NCBI RefSeq assembly: GCF_041821065.1
Contig: NZ_JBGUAX010000001.1
Location: forward strand, 1-64,000
DNA length: 64,000 nucleotides
From: Egicoccus sp. AB-alg2
GTDB taxonomy: Bacteria; Actinomycetota; Nitriliruptoria; Nitriliruptorales; Nitriliruptoraceae
Reading direction: 5' to 3'
Every line of letters starts with the position of its first letter. The first letter of the stretch is position 1. This document shows positions 51,406 to 59,870 of this stretch, piece by piece. The notes under the pieces are model-generated. The model did no database searches and had not been told where the DNA came from. It worked only from the letters and a program-made list of their open reading frames with translations. A program made the position numbers and the translations under genes.

Positions 51406-51607
51406 CCGCCCGAAGCGGCCGGTGAGCGGACAGAGCCGATCAGCCCGGCGAGCTCTCCGCCGCCCCAGGGTTGATCTCTCCCATGCTCGGGCGACCCCAC
51501 GGGTCACGCGACGATCTGATCGCGACGGATCCGGCGTCGAAGATCAGCCCGTGTTCCCACCGCGGTGCGCGCCTCCGCGCCCGTCGCACGAACATCGGCT
51601 GCCGAAC

Positions 51608-51991
51608 TCACGGGCTGGTGACGCGGACGTAGTAGCCGTCGGGGTCGAGCAGCCGGAAGTCGCGGCGTCCCCACGGTTGATCGCCCAGACCGGTGGCGAG
51701 CGTGGCACCGGCCGCTTGCGCGTGTTCGCAGGCGGCCTCGACGTCGTCGACCTCGAGCACGAGTTCGACGCCGCGGCCGGGTGCTTGGCCCTCGACGCGA
51801 GCGGCCGGGTGGTCGTCGGGCAACATGCCGGCGCGGCCGATGCCGATGACCGCATCGCCCCGCCGCACGGCCACGTAGTCGCGTGACGCCCCGTCCTTCG
51901 CCACACGCTCGAAGTCGAGGACACGGCAGTAGAACCCCACCGAGCGCTCGACGTCGTCGACGAACAACTCGACCTGCAACTTGCCGTCCAT
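51608..51991 (-). CDS. VOC-superfamily (glyoxalase/bleomycin-resistance) protein
   Basis: A 127-residue protein with two beta-alpha-beta-beta-beta modules: LQVELFVDDVERSVGFYCRV at the start and GVELVLEVDDVEAACEHAQA in the second half, ending FRLLDPDGYYVRVTSP. VOC proteins bind metals or sequester ligands; no function can be assigned. ATG with a strong GAGGAG site. It lies 9 bases after the stop of the TPR gene on the same strand, so they form an operon. Confidence 0.85.
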   Translation of the reverse strand: MDGKLQVELFVDDVERSVGFYCRVLDFERVAKDGASRDYVAVRRGDAVIGIGRAGMLPDDHPAARVEGQAPGRGVELVLEVDDVEAACEHAQAAGATLATGLGDQPWGRRDFRLLDPDGYYVRVTSP

Positions 51992-52000
51992 GCGCTCTCC

Positions 52001-52558
52001 TCAGGTGATCTCTTCTCGTCGCGCGCGGGCAAGTGCCGCGCGCGTCGAGGCGAGCAGGTCCGCGTCGCCTCGCTGCTCACGATGTGCGAGCGCCCGTGAG
52101 AGGTGGTGCACCGCCTTCGCTGTGTTGCCGGCTTCGAGGTGCGCCTTGCCGAGGTGCTGGTGCACGAAGTCGAGCAGGTCGTCGAGGGACGGCTCGTTCC
52201 GTACCTCGTGCAGCAGCTCCGTCAACTGCTGGACGGCCGTCGCGGCATCACCCCGCAGCGCGTTCACATCCGCCAACCGGATCCGTGATGCCGCCGCCTG
52301 TCGGGCGAGCCCGTGACGGTTCGCCGAGATGATGGCGTCGCTCAAGAGTACCTCGGCACGGTCGAGGTCCCGGACGATCGCGGCGTAGCCGCCCGCACGC
52401 CCGAGCAGCCGGACGCGTTCCTCCGCTGTGGGTGCTTCGGCGGCGCGATCGACCAGCCAGTCGACGGCCGCCAGCATCTGCTCGGGGTCGTCGGCCTCGG
52501 CCCGCAAGCCGTCGCGGATCGTGTAGCCGACCGCATGGGGTGGCTCGCCATCGGCCAC
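52001..52558 (-). CDS. TPR-like helical protein
   Basis: A 185-residue protein made of helix pairs of TPR type: ERVRLLGRAGGYAAIVRDLD, ASRIRLADVNALRGDAATAV and VHQHLGKAHLEAGNTAKAVH. Family members are scaffolds; the partner is unknown, though the co-transcribed VOC protein is a candidate. GTG start with GGAG 6 bases upstream. Confidence 0.75.
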   Translation of the reverse strand: MADGEPPHAVGYTIRDGLRAEADDPEQMLAAVDWLVDRAAEAPTAEERVRLLGRAGGYAAIVRDLDRAEVLLSDAIISANRHGLARQAAASRIRLADVNALRGDAATAVQQLTELLHEVRNEPSLDDLLDFVHQHLGKAHLEAGNTAKAVHHLSRALAHREQRGDADLLASTRAALARARREEIT

Positions 52559-52761
52559 AGCAGCTCCGTCGCCCGGGGACGCGGCGGGGCATTGAAGCAG
52601 CGAGACCGCACGACCGCGGTCGGCCTGCAGAAGCCGATGCCGGCGCGCAGGCCTGGAGGCGGCAGCGGACGCCGTCCGTCGGCCGCTGCGAACGCGGCGA
52701 TCATGGCAGCCGGGTGCGATGATGCTTGCGGGACCCGCCGGGTTCGTCGGGAGGTCGTTCG

Positions 52762-53079
52762 GTGCTGCGACGTCTCTACAAGGCCGCCATCGGCCTGCTG
52801 CTGGTGATCGCGGGCATCGCCATGCTGGTGCTGCCCGGCCCGGGGCTGCTGTTCATCGCCGGCGGCGGGGCGCTGATGCTGTCGCAGTGGCCACGGGGCC
52901 GCCGGGCGCTCGCGTCGCTTCGCGTGTGGCTTCGGGGCCGCTACGGCTCCCACCGCGTCCGTCGCGTGGAGGCGCGGATCCCCAAGGAGGTCTGCCCGCC
53001 GGCGGAGACGATGGAGCTGCGGGCACTGGCCCAGGCGCCGATCCCGCCGCCCGCACCCGACGGCGAACCGCCGCGCTGA
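52762..53079 (+). CDS. PGPGW-type small membrane protein
   Basis: A 105-residue protein with one or two membrane helices (AAIGLLLVIAGIAMLVLPGP, then GLLFIAGGGALMLSQWPRG) bearing the PGPG motif of the putative transmembrane PGPGW family, then a basic cytoplasmic tail. GTG was chosen as start, with GGGAGG 8 bases upstream. Function unknown. The 203-base divergent spacer before it shows no clear element; it converges with the radical SAM gene after 17 bases. Confidence 0.75.
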   Translation: MLRRLYKAAIGLLLVIAGIAMLVLPGPGLLFIAGGGALMLSQWPRGRRALASLRVWLRGRYGSHRVRRVEARIPKEVCPPAETMELRALAQAPIPPPAPDGEPPR

Positions 53080-53096
53080 CCTCCGCCCGTCGGCGG

Positions 53097-54134
53097 TCAC
53101 AGCATCGACAGTTGCTCGACCTGCGCCGAGGTCGGCGTGGGCACCTCGTGGCCGCTGCTGCTGCGCTCGTCGCCGCGGACGACGCGGCGGCGTCCGGGCT
53201 CGCCACCGTGACGGTCGACGATGCGACGCACGAGCCGATGGATGCGCTGCTGCTCGGCCTTGGGCGCGTAGCTGCGGGCGTACAGATGCCGGTAGCGCTC
53301 CAGCAGTTCCGGCCGCACCTCGGCGAGCCAGGGCAGGAAGACGTCGCGGAGCCCGGGTCGCAGGTGCAGCACGATCGGGGTGATGCGGTCCGCGCCGGCC
53401 TCCAGGGCGCCGCGCACGACGGCCTCGAGCTGCTCCGGCGCGTCGCTGAGGCCGGGGATGATCGGCGCGACCATCACGCCGGTCGGGATTCCGGCCTCGT
53501 GCAGGGCCGCGATGGCCTCCAGGCGCCGCTGCGGGTGCGGGGTGCCCGGCTCGGAGGCGCGCCAGACATCGGTGTCCAGCGTCGGGATCGACATGCTCAC
53601 GCCGGTGCACACGCCTCGGCGGGCCGCCTCGGCCAGGACGTCGAGGTCGCGCGTGACCAGCGTGCCCTTCGTCAGCACGGAGTAGGAGTTGCCGGCCTCG
53701 GTGAGGGTCTGGATGACCCCGCGGGTCAGCCGGTAGCGCCCTTCGCACCGCTGATAGGGGTCGGTGTTGGTGCCCAGCGCCACGTGGTTGCCGCCCCACG
53801 ATGGCCGGCACAGCTCGGCGCGGAGCCGCTCGACCGCGTTGATCTTCACCACGATGACCGACTCGAAGTCCTTACCGGCATCCAGGTCGAGGTACGTGTG
53901 CGTCGGCCGAGCGAAACAGTAGGAGCACGCATGGGTGCAGCCCCGGTAGGTGTTGATCGTCCACTCGAAGGGCATGCCGGCCGCGGCGGGGACGTGGTTG
54001 AGCAGGCTCTTCGCGCGGACGTGGACGAACTCGACGCCGGCGAACTCCGGGTGGGTGATCCGCTCGCCGAGGCCGGGCAGCGCCGACTCCTCCTCGACCG
54101 TCGCCCACCGCAGCCGCTGCGCTGCCTCGCCCAT
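53097..54134 (-). CDS. Rv2578c/SplB-like radical SAM protein
   Basis: A 345-residue radical S-adenosylmethionine enzyme. The 4Fe-4S motif CTHACSYC (Cys66, Cys70, Cys73) sits in NTYRGCTHACSYCFARPTHT, with a TIM-barrel core (ALGTNTDPYQRCEGRYRLTR, GVMVAPIIPGLSD) resembling spore photoproduct lyase relatives. ATG was chosen because the homologous region (LPGLGERITHPEFAGVEF) begins just after it and because the promoter and LexA box lie 33-52 bases upstream. The SOS-type box suggests a DNA-repair or damage-response role. Substrate unknown. Confidence 0.88.
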   Translation of the reverse strand: MGEAAQRLRWATVEEESALPGLGERITHPEFAGVEFVHVRAKSLLNHVPAAAGMPFEWTINTYRGCTHACSYCFARPTHTYLDLDAGKDFESVIVVKINAVERLRAELCRPSWGGNHVALGTNTDPYQRCEGRYRLTRGVIQTLTEAGNSYSVLTKGTLVTRDLDVLAEAARRGVCTGVSMSIPTLDTDVWRASEPGTPHPQRRLEAIAALHEAGIPTGVMVAPIIPGLSDAPEQLEAVVRGALEAGADRITPIVLHLRPGLRDVFLPWLAEVRPELLERYRHLYARSYAPKAEQQRIHRLVRRIVDRHGGEPGRRRVVRGDERSSSGHEVPTPTSAQVEQLSML

Positions 54135-54463
54135 CGTCCGCTGCCTCGCTCCGACTCCGCCGACAAGGGTAGCGAACGTATGTTCGAGTGCGGCGTGGTC
54201 GCGACCGGGCCCGCGGAGGACCAGGCTGCTCGTCACCGATGCGACGTGCGGAGCAAGCTGGGGGACGAACCCCGGCCGGTCGCTCCAGACCCACGAGGCC
54301 TCGCCCCGGCCCGGGCGTCGATCCGGATCTCGGCCACGCATCCCGGCCACGGATCCCGGGACACGGGTTCCGGCCGCGCACACCGCCCCCTACGCCCAGC
54401 CGGGCCCTTCCCGGTCGACCGACCGCGACTACGGTTCCGGGCGGGCGGAGAGGAGCCAGGCAG
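54135..54463. other. 329-base divergent spacer
   Basis: Separates the radical SAM gene from the flavoprotein gene. The left end holds the LexA-type box and -10 of the former. The right end has a TACGGT -10-like box (54430-54435) for the latter. Between them are short imperfect repeats of CGGCCACG-ATCC near 54340; no gene is evident. Confidence 0.5.
54167..54187 (-). promoter_or_regulatory. LexA-type SOS box over a -10 box
   Basis: CGAACGTATGTTCG (54173-54186) is a perfect actinobacterial/Gram-positive-type LexA operator (CGAAC-N4-GTTCG). On the minus strand it is followed at once by TACCCT (complement of 54167-54172), so LexA bound here would block the promoter of the radical SAM gene, whose ATG is 33 bases beyond the -10. 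Confidence 0.75.
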
Positions 54464-56119
54464 ATGGGATACGACGCGGACGTCATCGTGGTGGGCGGGG
54501 GACTGGCGGGCCTGGTCGCCACGGCGGAGCTCGCCGACGCCGGCCGGCGCGTGCTGCTGGTCGACCAGGAACCCGAGCAGTCGCTGGGCGGCCAGGCGTT
54601 CTGGTCCTTCGGCGGGCTGTTCTTCGTCGACTCGCCCGAGCAGCGCCGCATGCGCATCGACGACTCGCGCGAGCTGGCCCTGCAGGACTGGATGGGCACC
54701 GCCGACTTCGACCGCGACGAGGACCACTGGCCACGCAAGTGGGCCGAGGCGTACGTCGACTTCGCCTGCGGCGAGAAGCGCGCCTGGCTCCACGAGCAGG
54801 GCATGCGGTGGTTCCCGATCGTCGGCTGGGCGGAGCGCGGCGGCTACGGCGCGTACGGGCACGGCAACTCGGTGCCGCGCTTCCACATCACCTGGGGGAC
54901 CGGGCCGGGCGTGGTGGAACCGTTCGAACGGCGCGTGCGTGAAGCGGCCGAGCGCGGTCTGGTGCGCTTCCACTTCCGTCACCGCGTCGACGAGCTGATC
55001 GTCGAGGACGGCGCCGCTCAGGGCGTGCGCGGCAAGGTGCTCGAGCCCTCCGACGTGCAGCGGGGTGAGCGCAGCTCCCGCGTCGAGGTGGGCGAGTTCG
55101 AGCTGCGCGCGCAGGCCGTCGTCGTCACCTCTGGCGGCATCGGCGCCAACCACGACCTGGTGCGCCGCAACTGGCCGGAGCGGCTCGGCCCGCCACCGCA
55201 GCGGATGCTGTCGGGCGTGCCCGACCACGTCGACGGGCGCATGCTGCAGATCACCCAGGACGCCGGCGCCAACGTCATCAATCCCGACCGGATGTGGCAC
55301 TACACCGAGGGCATCGCCAACCACACCCCGATCTGGACCAACCACGGGATCCGGATCCTGCCCGGCCCGTCGTCGCTGTGGCTGGACGCGACCGGCAAGC
55401 GTCTGCCGGTGCCGCTGTTCCCGGGCTTCGACACGCTCGGGACGCTGGCGCACATCACCCGCACGGGCCACGAGCACACCTGGTTCGTGCTCACGATGAA
55501 GATCATCGAGAAGGAGTTCGCGCTCTCCGGCTCCGAACAGAACCCGGACCTGACCGGCAAGGACCTGAAGCTGCTGTCCACGCGTGTGCGCTCGGGCCCG
55601 TCCGGGCCGGTCCAGGCGTTCCTCGACAAGGGCGAGGACTTCGTGGTGGAGAACAACCTCGAAGCGCTCGTGCGCGGCATGAACCAGCTCACCGACGAGC
55701 CGCTGCTGGACTTCGAGCAGGTCCGCCGCGAGGTGACCGCCCGCGACCGCGAGCTCGCCAACACGTTCACCAAGGACCTGCAGATCGCCGCGATCCGCAA
55801 CGCCCGCACCTACCTCGGCGACAAGCTGATCCGGGTCGCGACGCCGCACCGCATCCTTGACCCCGACGCCGGCCCGCTCATCGGCGTGAAGCTCAACATC
55901 CTGACCCGCAAGACGCTGGGCGGCCTGGAGACCGACCTGGACGCCCGTGTGCTGCAGCCCGGCGGCGAACCGGTGCCGGGCCTGTACGCGGCCGGCGAGG
56001 TGGCCGGCTTCGGTGGCGGTGGCATGCACGGCTACCGCGCCCTGGAGGGCACCTTCCTCGGCGGCTGCATCTTCTCCGGCCGGGCGGCGGGTCGGGCGGC
56101 TGCGGCGGCCGTCGGCTAG
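54464..56119 (+). CDS. FAD-dependent KstD/fumarate-reductase-like dehydrogenase
   Basis: A 551-residue flavoprotein. The FAD-binding VIVVGGGLAGLVATAELADA opens the chain, LGGQAFWSFGGLFF follows, and the C-terminal GLYAAGEVAGFGGGGMHGYR with GCIFSGRAAGRAA closes the Rossmann fold; a catalytic cap lies between. It resembles the FAD-binding dehydrogenase group that includes 3-ketosteroid delta-1-dehydrogenases and flavocytochrome fumarate reductases. No steroid-degradation genes are near, so the substrate is open. ATG after AGAGGAG; the alpha/beta hydrolase gene follows after 15 bases. Confidence 0.85.
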   Translation: MGYDADVIVVGGGLAGLVATAELADAGRRVLLVDQEPEQSLGGQAFWSFGGLFFVDSPEQRRMRIDDSRELALQDWMGTADFDRDEDHWPRKWAEAYVDFACGEKRAWLHEQGMRWFPIVGWAERGGYGAYGHGNSVPRFHITWGTGPGVVEPFERRVREAAERGLVRFHFRHRVDELIVEDGAAQGVRGKVLEPSDVQRGERSSRVEVGEFELRAQAVVVTSGGIGANHDLVRRNWPERLGPPPQRMLSGVPDHVDGRMLQITQDAGANVINPDRMWHYTEGIANHTPIWTNHGIRILPGPSSLWLDATGKRLPVPLFPGFDTLGTLAHITRTGHEHTWFVLTMKIIEKEFALSGSEQNPDLTGKDLKLLSTRVRSGPSGPVQAFLDKGEDFVVENNLEALVRGMNQLTDEPLLDFEQVRREVTARDRELANTFTKDLQIAAIRNARTYLGDKLIRVATPHRILDPDAGPLIGVKLNILTRKTLGGLETDLDARVLQPGGEPVPGLYAAGEVAGFGGGGMHGYRALEGTFLGGCIFSGRAAGRAAAAAVG

Positions 56120-56134
56120 CCCCACACTGGCGGC

Positions 56135-57268
56135 ATGCCCGCCACCGCAGTCACCGACGAGACGCCCGGCCACGGCCGTGAGCCGGGCGGCCGGCGGTGG
56201 CTGCGCCGACTGGGAGTGCTCGTCGTGGTGCTCGGCGTCCTGGCCGCGACGGTCGCGGCCGTGCCGGCGCTGCGGGTCCGGGCCGTGGCCGCCGCGACCA
56301 GCCTCGACGCGCTGGGCGTGCCGGTCCCGCGCCCGTTCGCCGCCGAGGTCACGACCGGCCAGCGCACCATCGCCGGCGTCGAGGGCGCCTGGTTCGACCC
56401 CGGCCCCGACGCGCCGGTGGTCCTGCTGGTGCCGGGTGCCGCACCGGAGGGCCTGGACGACCCACGGATCGTGCGGGTCGCCGAGGCGCTGGCGCGCTCG
56501 AAGCGGGCCGTGTTCATGCCCGAGCTGCGGGTGTACCAACAGGACCTCGTCGTCGACGACGTCCACGACCTGGCCGACATCACGCTCGAGCTGGCCCTCG
56601 AGCGCGGGCCGGTGCTGCTGGTCGGCGCGTCCTTCGGCGGCTCGCTGGGGCTGCTTGCCGCCGCCGATCCAAGGCTGGACGGCCAGCTGCTGGGGGTGGC
56701 GACGTTCGGTTCCTACGTGGACCTGCTCGGCGTCGTGCAGGCCGGCACCACCGGCACGGCGCTGGTCGGCGACCGGGCGATCGCGTGGGACCCGCATCCG
56801 CTGGCCGACCAGGTGATCCGCGACCAACTGGTCGATCTCCTGCCGGCCGAGTTCCGCGCCGAGGTCGTCGAGGTCCTCGACGGCGAGCGGGATCCCGACA
56901 CGCTCCCGGAACCGATCCGCGCCGCCTACGAGCTGGCAATGAACGACGACCCGAACCGCACCCGCGAGCTGGCCCGGCAGATCCCCGAGGAACTCCAGCG
57001 CCGGCTGGCCGAGGTGTCACCGGTCACGGTCGCCGACGACATCGACACGCGGGTGATCGCGATGCACTCGACGCAGGACCCGGCGATCCCGTACGCGGAA
57101 CTGCTGCGGCTGGGCGACGCGATCCCACACGCCGAACTGCACACCCTGGACACGTTCACCCACGTCGACCTCGCCCTGGACACTCCGCGCGACTGGTGGG
57201 ACGCCGGCGGCGACCTGCGCGTCGTGTGGACCTTCGTCACCGAACTGCTGGAGGCGCAACGGACCTGA
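56135..57268 (+). CDS. Membrane-anchored alpha/beta hydrolase
   Basis: A 377-residue protein. A membrane anchor (LGVLVVVLGVLAATVAAVPA) lies at about 26-46 after a basic N-terminus, so the enzyme is probably outside the membrane. The hydrolase fold has the nucleophile elbow VGASFGGSLG (Ser166), an acid in HSTQDPAIPYAE and the His in FTHVDLALD. Substrate unknown; likely an esterase or lipase-type enzyme. Close spacing suggests co-transcription with the flavoprotein. Confidence 0.85.
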   Translation: MPATAVTDETPGHGREPGGRRWLRRLGVLVVVLGVLAATVAAVPALRVRAVAAATSLDALGVPVPRPFAAEVTTGQRTIAGVEGAWFDPGPDAPVVLLVPGAAPEGLDDPRIVRVAEALARSKRAVFMPELRVYQQDLVVDDVHDLADITLELALERGPVLLVGASFGGSLGLLAAADPRLDGQLLGVATFGSYVDLLGVVQAGTTGTALVGDRAIAWDPHPLADQVIRDQLVDLLPAEFRAEVVEVLDGERDPDTLPEPIRAAYELAMNDDPNRTRELARQIPEELQRRLAEVSPVTVADDIDTRVIAMHSTQDPAIPYAELLRLGDAIPHAELHTLDTFTHVDLALDTPRDWWDAGGDLRVVWTFVTELLEAQRT

Positions 57269-57406
57269 CGGCCGGTACGCCCGGCTTGGCGGCGGAGGAC
57301 GAAGGCACCAGCGATCGCGACGCCGGCTCGATTCGGGTTAGGAACGTCCCGGACGCCTCGCCCGGACGCTGATTGGCTCGAACGGGCCTCAGGCGTTCGG
57401 TGAGCG

Positions 57407-58267
57407 GTGCTCGAGCGTGCGAAGCGATGTCCGGCCTGCCTCGCCGTCTGGCGCGGCAGGTCCGCGCGGTTCTGCGGCCGGTGCGGCGCCGTCCTGACGC
57501 CCACGCGGCCACGCGCGTCGACGCCGCGCCGCCCACACCGCCGCACCTCGCTGCTGACCGGGACCGCCGCGATCGGTGTGCTGGTCGCCGTCCTGGCCGG
57601 CGTCCGCGTGTGGACGCCGGACCGGCTGCCGGGAAGCGCGGTGGTGGAGATCGGCGCCGGGCGGACCGCCACCAGCGAACCGGCACCACCGGGCAGCAAC
57701 CTGCCGCCCGCCGCCGTCGGTGGCGGGCTGATCATCGTCCTCGAAGACGACCGGCTGCTGGCCTCCGACGCCGTCACGGGCTGGCCGAGGTTCGACGTCA
57801 GCCTCACCGCCATCGGCCTGCCCGTCACCCAGCAGGTGGCGAGGTCGGCGCCCGGACCGGCGCCGGAGACGACCACCTCGGTGAGCGTCCGCGCCCACGA
57901 CGGCGGGGCGATCGTGGCCAGCGGTGGCGTCACGGTCGCCCTGGATGCGCGCGGCGGTGTGCGTTGGACCCACCGCTCGACCCGCTGGCACACGGCCGTC
58001 ACGGCCGCGGACGACGAGCGCGCCGTCCTGGTCGGCCCCGACGACGACTCGGGGAAACGGTTGCTGCTGGAGGTGCTGGAGACCGACGACGGCACGGTGC
58101 GCTTCAGCCGGCGGGTCGCGACCGTGATCGGGGTCGGCAAGCACTCCGCCATGGTCGAGGAGATCGGCAAGGACGGGCAGATCGCCGCCATCGACCTGGA
58201 CGACGGCAGCCTGCGCTGGCGTCTGGGATCGCGTGGCCCCACCGACCGCCGGACCGCAGCCCGGTGA
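57407..58267 (+). CDS. Zinc-ribbon, membrane-anchored PQQ-like repeat protein
   Basis: A 286-residue protein with an N-terminal zinc ribbon (CPAC and CGRC, residues 8-26), a basic linker, one membrane helix (TGTAAIGVLVAVLAGVRVW, about 48-68) and an outer part with beta-propeller-like motifs such as ALDARGGVRWTHRS and AIDLDDGSLRWRLGS. Only two or three blades fit, too few for a closed propeller, so it may oligomerise or be shortened. Function unknown. The GTG start has a weak GGTGAG site; the 138-base gap before it shows nothing clear. Confidence 0.7.
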   Translation: MLERAKRCPACLAVWRGRSARFCGRCGAVLTPTRPRASTPRRPHRRTSLLTGTAAIGVLVAVLAGVRVWTPDRLPGSAVVEIGAGRTATSEPAPPGSNLPPAAVGGGLIIVLEDDRLLASDAVTGWPRFDVSLTAIGLPVTQQVARSAPGPAPETTTSVSVRAHDGGAIVASGGVTVALDARGGVRWTHRSTRWHTAVTAADDERAVLVGPDDDSGKRLLLEVLETDDGTVRFSRRVATVIGVGKHSAMVEEIGKDGQIAAIDLDDGSLRWRLGSRGPTDRRTAAR

Positions 58268-58270
58268 CGC

Positions 58271-58291
58271 CCGTCGACGTTAGGTCGACGG
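58271..58291. terminator. Bidirectional hairpin terminator
   Basis: An 8-base-pair perfect stem (58271-58278 with 58284-58291), loop GTTAG, lies between the convergent PQQ-like and aminopeptidase genes and can serve both. A loop-free 16-base palindrome (58293-58308) follows directly. Confidence 0.7.
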
Positions 58292-58311
58292 CCGACCGGC
58301 GCCGGTCGCGT

Positions 58312-59796
58312 TCAGCGGCCGGCGAGTTCCAACCAGCGCAGCAGCGTGCGGACCGCGAAACCGGTTCCGTGGCGGGGGTTGTGGTAGCGGTCGGCGTCCT
58401 GCCAGAACGGCCCGGCGATGTCGAGGTGGGCCCAGGGCCGCTCGGCGACGAACTCGCGCAGGAACAGCCCGCCCATGGTCGCGCCGGCCTCGTCGCCGCG
58501 GCCGAGGTTCTCCAGGTCGGCCACCTCGGACTCGAGGTTGTCGCGCAGCTCCTCCCACAGCGGCAGGTGCCACAGGGTCTCGCCGGCGCTCTCCGCGGCG
58601 GTCAACAGCTGCCGTAGCAGGTCGTCGTCGTTGGCGAACACCCCGGCCGCCCGCTTGCCCAGCGCACGGGCGACAGCGCCGGTCAGCGTGGCGACGTCGA
58701 CGACCGCCTCGACGTCGTCGTCCTCGACGGCCAGACTGAGCCCGTCGGCCAGCACCAGCCGGCCCTCGGCGTCGGTGTTCATCACCTCGACGGTGGTGCC
58801 GTTGCGGATCCGGATGACGTCGCTGGGACGCTGGGCGTCGCCGCCGATCATGTTCTCCGCGAGGCACAGGTAGCCGACGACCTCGACCTGGACGTCCAGC
58901 TCCGGCAGCGCGGCGAAGACCGCCAGCACGGCGCCGGCGCCGCCCATGTCGCCCTTCATCGCCTCCATGATCGGCGAGGGCCGCTTGAGCGAGATCCCGC
59001 CGGTGTCGAACGTGATGCCCTTGCCGACCAGCGCGACCTTGGCGACCGGCGACTCGGGCCGGTAGCGCAGCTGCACCAGGCACGGCGGCCGCGACGAGCC
59101 GCGCCCGACCGCCAGCAGACCGCCGCAGCGCTCCTCGACCAGCCGCTCCTCGTCCCAGACCTCGACCTCGACCGCGTCGGGCAGCAGCGCGCGGGCCTGC
59201 TCGGCCATGTCGGCGGGGCCCAACAGGTTCGGCGGCGTGGTCACGAGGTCACGGGCGATGTTCTGCGCCTCGGCGTGCAGCCGGGCCAGCTCGAGCTGCC
59301 GGCCGGCGTCCTCGGCCAGCGACGAGGGCACCACCAGGGTCAGGTCGTCCAGGCGCAACGGGTCGCGCTCGGGCCGGCAGTCGTCGTAGCGGTAGGCACC
59401 CAGCAGCGCACCCTCGGCGACGGCCCGGACGGTCTCCAGCCCCGGGCGCACCAGCACCAGGGTGGTCGCCAGCGTCCGGCACTTCGGCGCGAGGTGGCGC
59501 ACGGCGGCGCCGGCGGCGCGGCGCAGCTGCTCGGGCGACAGCTCGTCCATGCGTCCGAGCCCGACCAGCGTGACCCGGCCCCACGGCTGGCCCGGCGCGG
59601 CGAGGTCGAGCACCTCGCCGAGCCGGCCCCGGAAGCTCGCGTCGCGCGGCACCTCGTCCAGCCCGAGCGCCCGCAGCGCCTGCTCCGCGCCGGGCGCCTC
59701 GATGGCGCCGCGGAAGACCGGGACGACCAGCGCGTCGACGTCCAGTTCGTCGACGCCGTCGGTCGTGACGTGCACGGCGGGCAGTCGGCTGGGCAA
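58312..59796 (-). CDS. pepA: Leucyl aminopeptidase (M17)
   Basis: Removes N-terminal residues from peptides; a two-metal hexameric exopeptidase. The 494-residue protein has LVGKGITFDTGGISLKRP, KGDMGGAGAVLAVFAAL and the signature NTDAEGRLVLADGLS, supplying the metal ligands and catalytic Lys/Arg. TTG was chosen as start because TTGGAG lies 6 bases upstream; a TAGGCT -10 box is on the complement of 59828-59833, about 30 bases further up. Upstream in-frame sequence overlaps the kinase gene and is not conserved. Confidence 0.93.
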   Translation of the reverse strand: MPSRLPAVHVTTDGVDELDVDALVVPVFRGAIEAPGAEQALRALGLDEVPRDASFRGRLGEVLDLAAPGQPWGRVTLVGLGRMDELSPEQLRRAAGAAVRHLAPKCRTLATTLVLVRPGLETVRAVAEGALLGAYRYDDCRPERDPLRLDDLTLVVPSSLAEDAGRQLELARLHAEAQNIARDLVTTPPNLLGPADMAEQARALLPDAVEVEVWDEERLVEERCGGLLAVGRGSSRPPCLVQLRYRPESPVAKVALVGKGITFDTGGISLKRPSPIMEAMKGDMGGAGAVLAVFAALPELDVQVEVVGYLCLAENMIGGDAQRPSDVIRIRNGTTVEVMNTDAEGRLVLADGLSLAVEDDDVEAVVDVATLTGAVARALGKRAAGVFANDDDLLRQLLTAAESAGETLWHLPLWEELRDNLESEVADLENLGRGDEAGATMGGLFLREFVAERPWAHLDIAGPFWQDADRYHNPRHGTGFAVRTLLRWLELAGR

Positions 59797-59870
59797 CGAC
59801 GCTCCAAGGATCCGGGGGTGACCGCGCAGCCTAGACAATCCGGGTCGCGACGAGACCCGGCCCGTCGGCG

